Source: an uncultured Desulfovibrionaceae bacterium
GTDB taxonomy: Bacteria; Desulfobacterota; Desulfovibrionia; Desulfovibrionales; Desulfovibrionaceae
DNA length: 56,872 nucleotides
Direction of reading: 5' to 3'
Assembly (NCBI GenBank): GCA_944324045.1
Contig: CALUUT010000088.1
Coordinates: 1-56,872, forward strand
This document shows, piece after piece, positions 16,106 to 24,533 of the stretch. The translations under genes were made by a program, and so were the position numbers. Position 1 is the stretch's first letter. Every line of letters starts with the position of its first letter. Under the pieces are notes generated by a model. It worked only from the letters and a program-made list of their open reading frames with translations, was not told the origin of the DNA and searched no databases.

Positions 16106-17497
16106 ATGAGCCAGACCCAAAAATCCCCAACCAACATCCTTTTCTTTACCCTTTGTTTTTCAGCTTTTGTCGTGCCCATCATGGTTTCCGCCGTGGGCGT
16201 GGCGCTTCCGTCCGTAGGCCACGACCTTGGCGCCACGGCGCTTGAACTTGGACTTGTGGAACAGCTTTATTTACTGGCTTTGGCCATGACCATGCTGACG
16301 TTCGGCCGTCTTGGCGACCTTGTGGGCCGCGGAAAAATATTTACCCTGGGCACCATTTTATTCACGCTTTCCGCCATAGGCATCGGGTTTGCGCCCAATA
16401 TGCGCTGGTTTATCGTCATCCGGTTTATCCAGGGTCTGTCCGCGGCGCTTACGTCGGCCGTGGCCATGGCTCTTGTGGCCTCGCTTTTTCCACCGGAAAT
16501 GCGCGGCCGGAAACTCGGATTCATTTCCGGCGTCATTTACGCGGGGATATCCCTTGGGCCGCTTATCGGCGGCTTTATCACCACAAATCTGGGCTGGCGC
16601 TATATCTTCTGGACCCTTGGACCGTTAAGCCTTGTAACCTGCGTTTTCTGCGTCATGTATATGTGGAAGGACACCGGCGATGCGCAAGGCGAAAAACTTG
16701 ACCTGAAAGGAAGCGCTTTCTATGCGGCAAGCATTGCGCTCGTCATGCTTGGGGCTTCGCACGGCTCGGAACTGCGGGGCTGGATTATGATGGCTGCCGG
16801 CATCGTCGGCCTGTTTGCCTTCTGTTTCCTTGAACTGCACACCAAGATGCCCCTGCTGGATGTGGGCATGATGCGCAAAAACCGGTACTTTACCTTCAGC
16901 CTGCTGGCAGCCATGGGCAACTATGCCTCAACATTCGGCCTGATTTTTTTTATGAGCCTTTATTTGCAATATGTTACCGGGCTTTCTCCCCGTGCCGCGG
17001 GGATTATCCTGCTGCTTCAGCCTCTCATGCAAATGCTGCTTTCTCCCAGATTCGGAAAGCTTGCGGATAGAATGGATCCTTCAAGACTGACCAATATAGG
17101 GGCTATCATCATCACAATAAGCCTCTTGTGCATTGCCGCCACGCTGTCCATGGACACCTCGGTCTATCTCATCGCCGGCGAACTTCTGTTTATCGGCATA
17201 GGATACGGCGTATTTGTGGTCCCCAACACGCTGGCTATCATGACCAGCGTGGAGCGTCGATATTATGGCGTGGCCTCAAGCCTTGTCGGCACCATGCGCA
17301 CTCTTGGCATGGTCATCAGCATGACGTGCGCGACATTGATGCTTTCGGTTTTCATGGGCGATCACAGCGTGACCCCCGAAACCCTGCCGACCTTCCTGTT
17401 CACCATGCGCATCAGCCTGATCATTTTCGCATTTTTCGCAATAATGGGCCTTTTAAGTTCATTCGCGCGCGGCAAACGTCAAGTTTCGGCCGCATAA
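16106..17497 (+). CDS. MFS drug/multidrug exporter, DHA2 family
   Basis: A 463-aa membrane protein with around 12-14 hydrophobic segments. Family motifs include GRLGDLVGRGK (motif A, loop 2-3), the R-x3-G-x2-A segment VIRFIQGLSAALTSAVAM (motif B) and the motif C-like GVIYAGISLGPLIGGFI in segment 5. This pattern is that of EmrB/QacA-like proton antiporters. The start at 16106 has AGGTG upstream and gives a normal N-terminus; the frame to 15941 adds 55 residues that look non-coding. No TetR/MarR regulator or EmrA partner is adjacent, so the substrate is unknown. Confidence 0.82.
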   Translation: MSQTQKSPTNILFFTLCFSAFVVPIMVSAVGVALPSVGHDLGATALELGLVEQLYLLALAMTMLTFGRLGDLVGRGKIFTLGTILFTLSAIGIGFAPNMRWFIVIRFIQGLSAALTSAVAMALVASLFPPEMRGRKLGFISGVIYAGISLGPLIGGFITTNLGWRYIFWTLGPLSLVTCVFCVMYMWKDTGDAQGEKLDLKGSAFYAASIALVMLGASHGSELRGWIMMAAGIVGLFAFCFLELHTKMPLLDVGMMRKNRYFTFSLLAAMGNYASTFGLIFFMSLYLQYVTGLSPRAAGIILLLQPLMQMLLSPRFGKLADRMDPSRLTNIGAIIITISLLCIAATLSMDTSVYLIAGELLFIGIGYGVFVVPNTLAIMTSVERRYYGVASSLVGTMRTLGMVISMTCATLMLSVFMGDHSVTPETLPTFLFTMRISLIIFAFFAIMGLLSSFARGKRQVSAA

Positions 17498-17945
17498 GCA
17501 TGGCCCGCGTCATGAAAAGGAAATACGCCGGCGCTCTCGACTTTCGAACGCCGCAAACAAAAATATGAAACCAGGCTCTTTATGGATGCGGCGCATCCGG
17601 AAAAAAACCTGGACCAGAAAGCACCACCCTACTCTCCCCCATATGAGGATAAGGCGGGCGGCGGATATCCCCCTTTCTCCGCCCCCTTATCCCCCTCTTT
17701 TATACGGCCAAGCCGTCGCGCGATATTATCCATATTTCCGGTTCCACAAGATGCGGAAAGCATAAAAATGCTCATAAAAAAGACGCGCATGCATAGATGC
17801 AGGCAAAACGCACTTTCAGCCGTAACGACAGGACATCACAGTAAAAAGCGGCGGCGTACAATTTTCTGAATGCGATATCCGACACCTCATAAAAAAGGAG
17901 AGGCATAAAACGCCTCTCCCCTCAATCATATCCGCTTATCGTGAT
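17498..17945. other. Intergenic region downstream of the MFS gene
   Basis: About 450 bp between convergent genes. A short palindrome (GGATGC-GGC-GCATCC, about 17583-17597) may belong to the end of the MFS transcript, and the ubiD terminator lies at 17891-17919. I see no gene in between. Confidence 0.5.
17891..17919 (-). terminator. Terminator of the aryl-acid decarboxylase cluster
   Basis: On the minus strand GGAGAGGC and GCCTCTCC form an eight-base stem (seven-base loop) followed by six T, 27 bases after the stop of the second ubiD gene. Confidence 0.85.
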
Positions 17946-19388
17946 TTATTTCTTGTTGGCGGCCTTCTGGAGGTCGGTCAGGATATCCTGATACTTCCTG
18001 GCTTCGGGCATCGGGCAAACCATGCGCACGTCGCGCAGTTGCCGTTCGGGGGCGACCGGGGTGGTCGCGTCGATAACGACCTTCACGCCCATGCCGGGCG
18101 GTTCCGAACTTGGATCAAGCGGCATGCCCGGCGTTCCGGGGATGACAAACACGTCCTGCGGTCCGCGGATGCGGGTGGACATGGCCCACATAACCTTTTC
18201 GAGATCGAAGGGATCAACGTCGCCGTCAACAAGGATGATGTTTTTCACATAGGAAATGCCGTGAGGCGTGGACGCCGCGCGGAAGGCGACGGACTTCGCA
18301 TAACCGCCGAAGCGGGGATTCACCGCGATGACGACGGTCAGGCCATGCTGGTACATAGCGTTAATGGCCACGACTTCAGGCATGGTTTCGGTGATCTGCT
18401 TAAAAAGAGATATGCTGGTGTTCAACCCGCCCAAGGTGTCAATTTCACCCCAGGGACGGCCAATATATAAATTCTCAAAAATCGGGTCCTTACGATGGGT
18501 CACGCGCCGTATCTTGATCAGAACCTGACGGCGCGCGCCGGAATAACTGCCGGGGAATTCGCCGAAGGGGCCTTCGGGAATACGCACGCGGGGAACGATT
18601 TCGCCTTCGAGCACGAATTCCGCGCCCGCGGGCACGTCAAGCTTGCCGTCCGTGGTCTTGGTCAGAACCACGGGAGCGCCTTTCAGGGCCGCGGCCATCT
18701 TGTATTCGGACTGGTCATAGGCGATAGGCGTGCTGGCCATGAAACTGATTACGGGGTCCATTCCAAGACATATGGCCACAGGCAGAGGCTCGTTGCGCTC
18801 TTCGGCCTTGCGCAACTGGATGGCGATATCATGGAAAGGCAGGCCCTGCATGGACAGGGTATCGGCATCCAGCATCTGTATGCGGTAGATGCCCACGTTT
18901 TCCTTGTCGAAGTTGTCCGGCTCATCCGGATCTTTGGAAACAACGGACGCCTTGGACAGGTAGAAGCCGCCGTCATATTCGTTGATTTTAAAACAGGGGA
19001 GCAATTCCAGCAGGTTGAACGCCCCTTCGTCAAGGACGGCTTCATGGCAGGGCGCTTTGTCGCTGTCAATCCACTCCACCTTGCCTTCCTCGTATTTGTC
19101 CCAGCGGTGTTCCAGCTCAAAAAACTGCTCCTTCAGGCTGGCGGTTTTGGGCATGCCCAGCATCAGCGCATGGTTGGCCCAGGAGCCGTGCACGTTCACC
19201 GCGAGCCTCTGGCCTTTATAGCCCCTGATGTTGTCCATAAGAACCGCCGGGGAACTTCCGGAACCCATATCGCACGCGGCGCGGCTGATCAGGCGCACCT
19301 CTGGTTCGGGCACAATTTCATCCGCATAACGCACCAGTTGCCCCTCTTTTTCAAGAACGGCCAGAAATTCTCTAAAGTCTTTAAACAT
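17946..19388 (-). CDS. UbiD-family decarboxylase, second copy
   Basis: A 480-aa prenylated-FMN-dependent decarboxylase expected to remove CO2 from an aromatic acid (or run in reverse). The catalytic triad region is intact: Arg169 in NVGIYRIQ, and Glu272 and Glu277 in PEGPFGEFPG. It is about 87% identical by my hand count (60 differences in 480) to the copy at 19825-21267, with differences concentrated in the N-terminal two-thirds. GGAGG precedes the ATG. It is the last gene of the cluster but is separated from bsdD by a terminator-like hairpin, so it may be expressed at a different level. Substitutions such as A223 region LKGAPVV versus LNGIPMV could alter substrate choice. Confidence 0.9.
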   Translation of the reverse strand: MFKDFREFLAVLEKEGQLVRYADEIVPEPEVRLISRAACDMGSGSSPAVLMDNIRGYKGQRLAVNVHGSWANHALMLGMPKTASLKEQFFELEHRWDKYEEGKVEWIDSDKAPCHEAVLDEGAFNLLELLPCFKINEYDGGFYLSKASVVSKDPDEPDNFDKENVGIYRIQMLDADTLSMQGLPFHDIAIQLRKAEERNEPLPVAICLGMDPVISFMASTPIAYDQSEYKMAAALKGAPVVLTKTTDGKLDVPAGAEFVLEGEIVPRVRIPEGPFGEFPGSYSGARRQVLIKIRRVTHRKDPIFENLYIGRPWGEIDTLGGLNTSISLFKQITETMPEVVAINAMYQHGLTVVIAVNPRFGGYAKSVAFRAASTPHGISYVKNIILVDGDVDPFDLEKVMWAMSTRIRGPQDVFVIPGTPGMPLDPSSEPPGMGVKVVIDATTPVAPERQLRDVRMVCPMPEARKYQDILTDLQKAANKK

Positions 19389-19477
19389 AAAGAACCTCCT
19401 TCACAAAATATATGCATTGTCACATTTCACTTTCGTATATGCTGCGCCTCTCACTCTTTATGTATGAAACAACAATG

Positions 19478-19515
19478 AAAAAAAAGGAGACGCTTTTTTA
19501 AGGCATCTCCTTTTT
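19478..19515. terminator. Internal terminator between bsdD and the second ubiD
   Basis: AGGAGACGC and GCATCTCCT pair imperfectly; the minus strand then has eight T and the plus strand five T. It sits 49 bases after the bsdD stop and about 90 bases before the second ubiD start, so it could attenuate or end the upstream transcript. Confidence 0.7.
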
Positions 19516-19563
19516 GTATAAACTCACTCTAATGTCTTACGCATTATAAAGCGTAACGCCATT

Positions 19564-19797
19564 CTATTTTTCTCTGAGCGGCGGAATCGGGCAGGGAATC
19601 ATGAGCTTGTTCAGGTCAACCCCTATCAGGCTGAAGAAGGGATCCCACTTGCTGCTGTCAAGCATCTTGGCGGGTTCGGAAGAACGCCAGCCATAGTTGC
19701 ACACGTCGCACTTGTATATTTCCCAAGCGCCGCTGCCGTCCGGGGCTTTGGCCACCACATGAACTGAATCTTCTTTTCCACAACGAATGCATTTCAT
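19564..19797 (-). CDS. bsdD: Hydroxyarylic acid decarboxylase small subunit, BsdD/VdcD-like
   Basis: A 77-aa protein of the non-oxidative hydroxyarylic acid decarboxylase subunit D family. It has a zinc-ribbon pattern, C3-x2-C6 at the start and C30-x2-C33, then the family tail KLMIPCPIPPL. In Bacillus and Streptomyces, subunit D accompanies the UbiD (C) and UbiX (B) proteins of vanillate/4-hydroxybenzoate decarboxylation. Here it lies between two ubiD genes, 27 bp after the first. AAGGAG is eight bases before the ATG. Its biochemical role in the family is not settled. Confidence 0.88.
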   Translation of the reverse strand: MKCIRCGKEDSVHVVAKAPDGSGAWEIYKCDVCNYGWRSSEPAKMLDSSKWDPFFSLIGVDLNKLMIPCPIPPLREK

Positions 19798-19824
19798 GAC
19801 GTTGCTCCTTTTGTTATACGTGAT

Positions 19825-21267
19825 TTATTTCTTGTTGGCGGCCTTCTGGAGGTCAGTCAGGATATCCTGATACTTCTTGGCTTCGGGCATCGGGCAAACC
19901 ATGCGCACGTCGCGCAGCTGCCGTTCAGGGGCGACCGGGGTGGTCGCGTCGATGATGACCTTCACGCCCATGCCGGCAGGTTCTGAACCCGGATCAAGCG
20001 GCATGCCCGGCGTTCCGGGGATGACAAACACGTCCTGCGGTCCGCGGATGCGGGTGGACATGGCCCACATGACCTTTTCGAGATCGAAGGGATCAACGTC
20101 GCCGTCAACAAGGATGATGTTTTTCACATAGGAGATGCCGTGAGGCGTGGAGGCCGCGCGGAAGGCGACAGACTTCGCATAGCCGCCGAAGCGGGGATTC
20201 ACCGCGATGATGACGGTCAGGCCATGCTGGTACAGGGCGTTGACGGCCACGACTTCGGGCATGGTTTCAGTGATCTGCTTGAACATGGGCACGCAGGTGT
20301 TCAGACCAAGCAGGGTGTCGATTTCGCTCCAGGGACGGCCAAGGTACAGGTTTTCAAAAATCGGATCCTTACGATGGGTGACGCGCTTTACTTTGATCAG
20401 AACCTGACGGCGGGTTCCGGAATAGCTGCCGGGGAATTCGCCGAAGGGGCCTTCGGGAACGCGCACGCGGGGAACGATTTCGCCTTCGAGCACGAATTCC
20501 GCGCCCGCCGGCACGTCAAGCTTGCCGTCCGTGGTCTTGGTCAGAACCATCGGAATGCCGTTTAGGGCCGCAGCCATTTTGTATTCGGACTGGTCATAGG
20601 CGATAGGCGTGCTGGCCATAAAGGTAAGCACCGGGTCAACGCCGAGACATACGGCCACGGGCAGGGGCTCATTGCGTTCTTCGGCCTTGCGCAACTGAAT
20701 GGCGATATCATGGAAGGCCAGGCCCTGCATGCACAGGGTGCTGGCGTCCTGAATCTGCAAGCGGTAGGTGCCCACGTTTTCCTTGTCGAAGTTGTCCGGA
20801 TCATCCGGATCCTTGGAAACGACGGACGCCTTGGACAGATAGAAGCCGCCGTCATATTCGTTAACCTTGTAGCAGGGAAGCAGTTCAAGCAGGTTGAACT
20901 TGCCTTCGTCAAGAATGACTTCATGGCAGGGAGCCTTGTCGCCGTCAACCCATTCCACCTTGCCGTTGGGATAGTTGTCCCAGCGACGATTCAATTCAAA
21001 GAACTGGTCCTTCAGGCTGGTGGTTTTGGGCATACCGAACATAAGAGCGTGGTTGGCCCAGGAGCCATGCACGTTCACAGCAAGTCTCTGCCCCTTGTAT
21101 CCCTTGATATTGTTCATGATGACTGCGGGAGCGGTTCCGGAACCCATATCGCACGCGGCGCGGCTGATCAGACGCACTTCAGGTTCGGGCATCACTTCAT
21201 CGTTGTAATATACGAGCTGTCCTTCTTCTTCAAGTTTCGCCAGGAATTCTCTCAGATCTTTGAACAT
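19825..21267 (-). CDS. UbiD-family decarboxylase, first copy
   Basis: A 480-aa prFMN-dependent decarboxylase, full length for the BsdC/VdcC/hydroxyarylic-acid branch. Arg169 (NVGTYRLQ), Glu272 and Glu277 (PEGPFGEFPG) form the conserved E-R-E set. Metal/prFMN phosphate contacts are expected around NVHGSWANHA (65-74). GGAGG is five bases before the ATG. With ubiX, the LpdD-like gene and bsdD it makes a complete set for aromatic-acid decarboxylation (candidates: gallate, protocatechuate, vanillate or 4-hydroxybenzoate). Substrate cannot be read from sequence by eye. Confidence 0.92.
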   Translation of the reverse strand: MFKDLREFLAKLEEEGQLVYYNDEVMPEPEVRLISRAACDMGSGTAPAVIMNNIKGYKGQRLAVNVHGSWANHALMFGMPKTTSLKDQFFELNRRWDNYPNGKVEWVDGDKAPCHEVILDEGKFNLLELLPCYKVNEYDGGFYLSKASVVSKDPDDPDNFDKENVGTYRLQIQDASTLCMQGLAFHDIAIQLRKAEERNEPLPVAVCLGVDPVLTFMASTPIAYDQSEYKMAAALNGIPMVLTKTTDGKLDVPAGAEFVLEGEIVPRVRVPEGPFGEFPGSYSGTRRQVLIKVKRVTHRKDPIFENLYLGRPWSEIDTLLGLNTCVPMFKQITETMPEVVAVNALYQHGLTVIIAVNPRFGGYAKSVAFRAASTPHGISYVKNIILVDGDVDPFDLEKVMWAMSTRIRGPQDVFVIPGTPGMPLDPGSEPAGMGVKVIIDATTPVAPERQLRDVRMVCPMPEAKKYQDILTDLQKAANKK

Positions 21268-21396
21268 AAAGCCTCCTTTACAGTTTGTTGCGGCATTTTT
21301 GGCCGCTTAGTCAACTTTTCAAAAGCTGTGGCCGTCGCATGAAACCATGGCCACCCTGATTGACTGTTTCATCCGGTTGTCCGGATTTTCCAGCAA

Positions 21397-21780
21397 TCAT
21401 TCCTGTTTCATCTTAAGTTTCGACACAAGATTTTTCGCCAAATTCATGGAAATATCCATCACTTCCCGCCGCCCGTCTTCCGTAAGTTCAACGGGCAGCA
21501 CCCCACAACTCATGGAAACGCATCCGCCTATTTCCGCGGCCACCTTTTCAGCCACGGCGCGGGCTATGGATTCTTCAAGCTCTGTGCCCGCGCTGACCGA
21601 ATAGACGTCGCATTCTCTTTTTCCGTCAGGGAGGTCACGGGGCCGTGCCAGCACTACGGCCCCGATGCCGCCCTTTTCACTGTCATGGAGTGAAATGCAT
21701 ATATCTTTATCCAAGGGCAGAGCCACAAGCTGCAAAACCATATCGTCTGCGAAATCGCTCAGTTCTATCGTGCGTGTCAT
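21397..21780 (-). CDS. LpdD-like small protein (putative prenylated-flavin chaperone)
   Basis: A 127-aa soluble protein with a two-part pattern: a strand-rich start (DICISLHDSEKGGIGAVV) and a second half SVSAGTELEESIARAVAEKVAAEI followed by SCGVLPVELTEDGR. This resembles LpdD, which accompanies the UbiX (LpdB) gene of gallate decarboxylase in Lactobacillus plantarum. The LpdD-like family has been described as a prenylated-flavin chaperone. The match is from memory, not a search. Position between ubiX (41 bp upstream) and ubiD supports the call. AGGGA is seven bases before the ATG. Otherwise it is hypothetical. Confidence 0.6.
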   Translation of the reverse strand: MTRTIELSDFADDMVLQLVALPLDKDICISLHDSEKGGIGAVVLARPRDLPDGKRECDVYSVSAGTELEESIARAVAEKVAAEIGGCVSMSCGVLPVELTEDGRREVMDISMNLAKNLVSKLKMKQE

Positions 21781-21821
21781 GACGTTCCCTGCCTTTGGTT
21801 TTTTTGGTTGCGGCCTGTCCC

Positions 21822-22415
21822 TTACCGGGGTTCTCCGCCACAGGCTCCGCTCCAGCGGCGGAACCCGGAAGCTTCCAAGCCGAATTCATTCATTATTTTG
21901 CCCACGATATGCATCTCGGCGTCCTCAAGCGTTTCGGGCCTGTTGTATCCCGTCAGCATCGGGGGCATGATGATCACTCCTATGGACGCAAGCGTCACCA
22001 TGTTGTTCAGGTGAATGAGGTTAAGCGGGGTTTCTCTCGTAACCAGCACCAGCTTGCGGCGCTCCTTGAGCACGACGTCCGCGGCGCGCAAGAGAAGGTT
22101 GTCCGAGTACCCGTGCGCAATGCCCGCAAGCGTTTTCATGCTGCACGGCACAATGACCATGCCTTCTGTTTTGAATGTTCCGCTTGCTATGCTCGCACCT
22201 ACGTTATCAAGGGGATGAAGTACGGTCGCCAGGGATTCCACATCATTGAGCGTGTAGCATGTTTCATATTCAAGGGTCCGCTGCGCGCCTTTGGAAACCA
22301 CCACATGGGTTTCCCAGCCTTCCAATTTGCTCATCTGCTTTAAGAGAAGCATCGCAAGATTGGCGCAGCTTGCCCCGCTTATTCCCACAACAAGTCGTTT
22401 CATCCCGTTTTTCAT
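21822..22415 (-). CDS. Flavin prenyltransferase, UbiX-like
   Basis: A 197-aa enzyme making prenylated FMN from FMN and dimethylallyl phosphate for the UbiD proteins. The N-terminal flavin loop is VGISGASCANLA (10-21), and the family segments VVVSKGAQRTL, IVPCSMKTLAGIAHGYSDNLLLRAADVVLKE and LVTRETPLNLIHLNNM are intact. I chose ATG 22415 with AAGGA eight bases upstream. It is 46 bp after the transporter stop, in the same operon. The last 15 residues (after GLEASGF) are poorly conserved. Confidence 0.9.
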   Translation of the reverse strand: MKNGMKRLVVGISGASCANLAMLLLKQMSKLEGWETHVVVSKGAQRTLEYETCYTLNDVESLATVLHPLDNVGASIASGTFKTEGMVIVPCSMKTLAGIAHGYSDNLLLRAADVVLKERRKLVLVTRETPLNLIHLNNMVTLASIGVIIMPPMLTGYNRPETLEDAEMHIVGKIMNEFGLEASGFRRWSGACGGEPR

Positions 22416-22461
22416 TGCGCTGTCCTTTTCTTCCGAAAGATAATTACACGGCAAAGGTTGA

Positions 22462-23841
22462 TTACATGACGCCTATGAGGGTCCACCAAGGAATTTCTAT
22501 AAGCATGGTTACGATAAAGACCACTATTGTAAGAGGCAAGCCCAGGCGTATGACTTCCTTGTCTCCGTATCCGCCCTGCTTTTCACCAAGACCAACCAGA
22601 ATATTCATATGATGGAACGGGAGCACGAAGTGGAACGCGACAGCGGTGTACACCAGAAGCGTCGAAGCCATGGGCGAGATGCCGGCCGTATTGCCGAAGG
22701 CCACGATGGTCGGCACGACGATGCCCAAAACCGCGAGAGCGCTGCCCAGACACATATGGATGATCACCGCGATGATTGTCACGAAGCCAGCGAACAGGAA
22801 TACGTTGCTCGGCGCCTGCGAAGGCAGAAGCACGGAAGCAAGCCAGGTGTTCATACCGCTGATGCCGCCGATTTTGCCGATGCCAAGGGCCGCCGTAAGA
22901 AAGAACAGCGTGGCGAGAGAGACGTCGTTCCAGGAACCCGCGTTAAGCACGCCGCCGATGCGCGGAAGCGTCATGCCTATGGCGCACAGAAGCGCGACCC
23001 AGCCGGGGTTGATGCCATGCACGCTGTCCGTCACCCAGGCGATAACGGCAAGGATAATCCAGATAAGGCAACGAATTTCCTGTCCGGACAAAGAGCCCAT
23101 ATCCGCCAGTTCTTTACGCAGAACGTCTTTGTTCAGGACAAACTTGGCCTTGGGCTTGTAAACCATGAACTGGAGAAGCATCATGAGCACGGAAGCAATG
23201 ACGCCGGGAACGCCCATCCACTTGATCCAGCCAAGCCAGCCAAGGTCCACGCCGCCCATGCCGACCGCCGCGATGTTCAGCGCGCTATCGCCCGTGAGCA
23301 GGATGCCGGAAGTCGCCGCGGAGCTTGCAAACACCGCAAGACCGATGTTGGCCATGTCTTCCTTCGGCATATTGGCGCTGCTCGTGACCATGGCGAGAAC
23401 GGAAATGATCATGAAGCATCTGGGCCACGGATGGGGGATAAGGAAACTGAGCAGGAACCCAAGCAAATACGCGCCGACAATAACGCTTCTATACCCGCTG
23501 ATGTAGCGCAGGGCGTACATGAAGGCGATACGTTTGCCAAGTCCGGTCCCGCGCACCGCCGACGCGATAAGGTAGCCGCCGACGACCATGTAAACCAGAG
23601 GCGTTCCCCACAGGCTGAATACTTCCGATGCCGGCGCCACTCCAAGAAGAACGTATCCGGTCAGCATCAAAAGGGATGTATACCCGGGATGAACCACGCC
23701 GGTCGCCCACCACACGACAGCGAGAAGACTAAGCGCCAGACAGCGCTGTCCTGCGGGCGGCAGCGTTTTTACCGGCAACAGCATGATGACCACGGCCAGG
23801 ACGATACCTACCACAAAGCCGATCAATTGTTTTTTCTTCAT
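22462..23841 (-). CDS. Anion permease of the DASS/SLC13 type
   Basis: A 459-aa membrane protein with about 11-12 hydrophobic segments. The pattern, including WATGVVHPGYTSLLML in the first third and a second repeat with VALLCAIGMTLPRIGG, is that of divalent-anion:sodium or ArsB/NhaD-superfamily permeases. As first gene of the decarboxylase operon it is the likely importer of the aromatic carboxylate; export of a product is the other option. AGAGGAT and AGGAG lie before the ATG. A strict assignment to SLC13 needs a search. Confidence 0.75.
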   Translation of the reverse strand: MKKKQLIGFVVGIVLAVVIMLLPVKTLPPAGQRCLALSLLAVVWWATGVVHPGYTSLLMLTGYVLLGVAPASEVFSLWGTPLVYMVVGGYLIASAVRGTGLGKRIAFMYALRYISGYRSVIVGAYLLGFLLSFLIPHPWPRCFMIISVLAMVTSSANMPKEDMANIGLAVFASSAATSGILLTGDSALNIAAVGMGGVDLGWLGWIKWMGVPGVIASVLMMLLQFMVYKPKAKFVLNKDVLRKELADMGSLSGQEIRCLIWIILAVIAWVTDSVHGINPGWVALLCAIGMTLPRIGGVLNAGSWNDVSLATLFFLTAALGIGKIGGISGMNTWLASVLLPSQAPSNVFLFAGFVTIIAVIIHMCLGSALAVLGIVVPTIVAFGNTAGISPMASTLLVYTAVAFHFVLPFHHMNILVGLGEKQGGYGDKEVIRLGLPLTIVVFIVTMLIEIPWWTLIGVM

Positions 23842-24533
23842 ATCCTCTTCTCCTCAAAAGTCCGGTCTTTTTTTGCATACATCTTGAAAAGGCTGACACA
23901 TAAAAACCGACTTAATCAACCATGCACCTATCTGATACTCAAGCGAGATAAAAAAATCAATTAGTAAATACTAATACACATTATTCACATTATGAATGTG
24001 ATATCTGTATCAAATATATTGATATAGGTCATAAAAATTTATATAATAAACTATGCAGTATATAAATATATCATATTCATTTTTTGAATACAGTTTATAT
24101 TCTCATTCTTCCCAGTTATGGCTTCATTCCCCCAAAAAACGCCAGCCTTTTGCCGCATAAAGAAAAAGCTTATTCCAATTTTTTATTTTTTTCTGTATTA
24201 TTGATCCGTTGTCGATAACGGTATGCGTCACGCGACCCACGCCTCAAGCCTGCCAAGAATCACTTCCGCTGTCGCAAATCGCTCGACATCCATAAAGACA
24301 ATCGCTCCGTCCCAGGCGGGCTGAAAAAGTATCATTCCTTAATTTTTGCCGACAGGCATGTTTTTCAAAAGGGCTGTTTTTTTGCAGTCCGGGCATTAGC
24401 GTATCTGTTCATGCAGCCGTATGCTTTTCTCCAAAGACATGGGGCGCGTTATGTTTCTCTAGAATCTGGCCGTATGGCGTTCCAGACGGCCAGTCAAGGC
24501 ATTGCATTTACTGAAAATAATAAAGGGGACAGT
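23842..24533. promoter_or_regulatory. Divergent control region of the decarboxylase operon and lysR gene
   Basis: About 690 bp, very AT-rich from 23950 to 24110. Three inverted repeats stand close together: TTAGTA-N2-TACTAA (23961-23974), CACATT-N3-AATGTG (23986-24000) and TATCAA-N5-TTGATA (24008-24024). The last fits the T-N11-A form of LysR operators and the first two lie nearer the transporter. ATTCA-N5-TGAAT near 24077 is a fourth. Together they are good candidates for binding by the divergent LysR protein, but the protected sites are not known. I see no gene here. Confidence 0.55.

Noticed and set aside
18495..19478. 327-codon plus-strand frame over the second ubiD
   Set aside because: A mirror frame of ubiD; the same kind of frame appears over the other ubiD copy because the two genes are nearly identical.
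22609..23964. 451-codon open frame on the plus strand across the transporter gene
   Set aside because: It is the antisense shadow of the permease; composition is His/Arg/Asp-rich without any domain, and there is no ribosome site.
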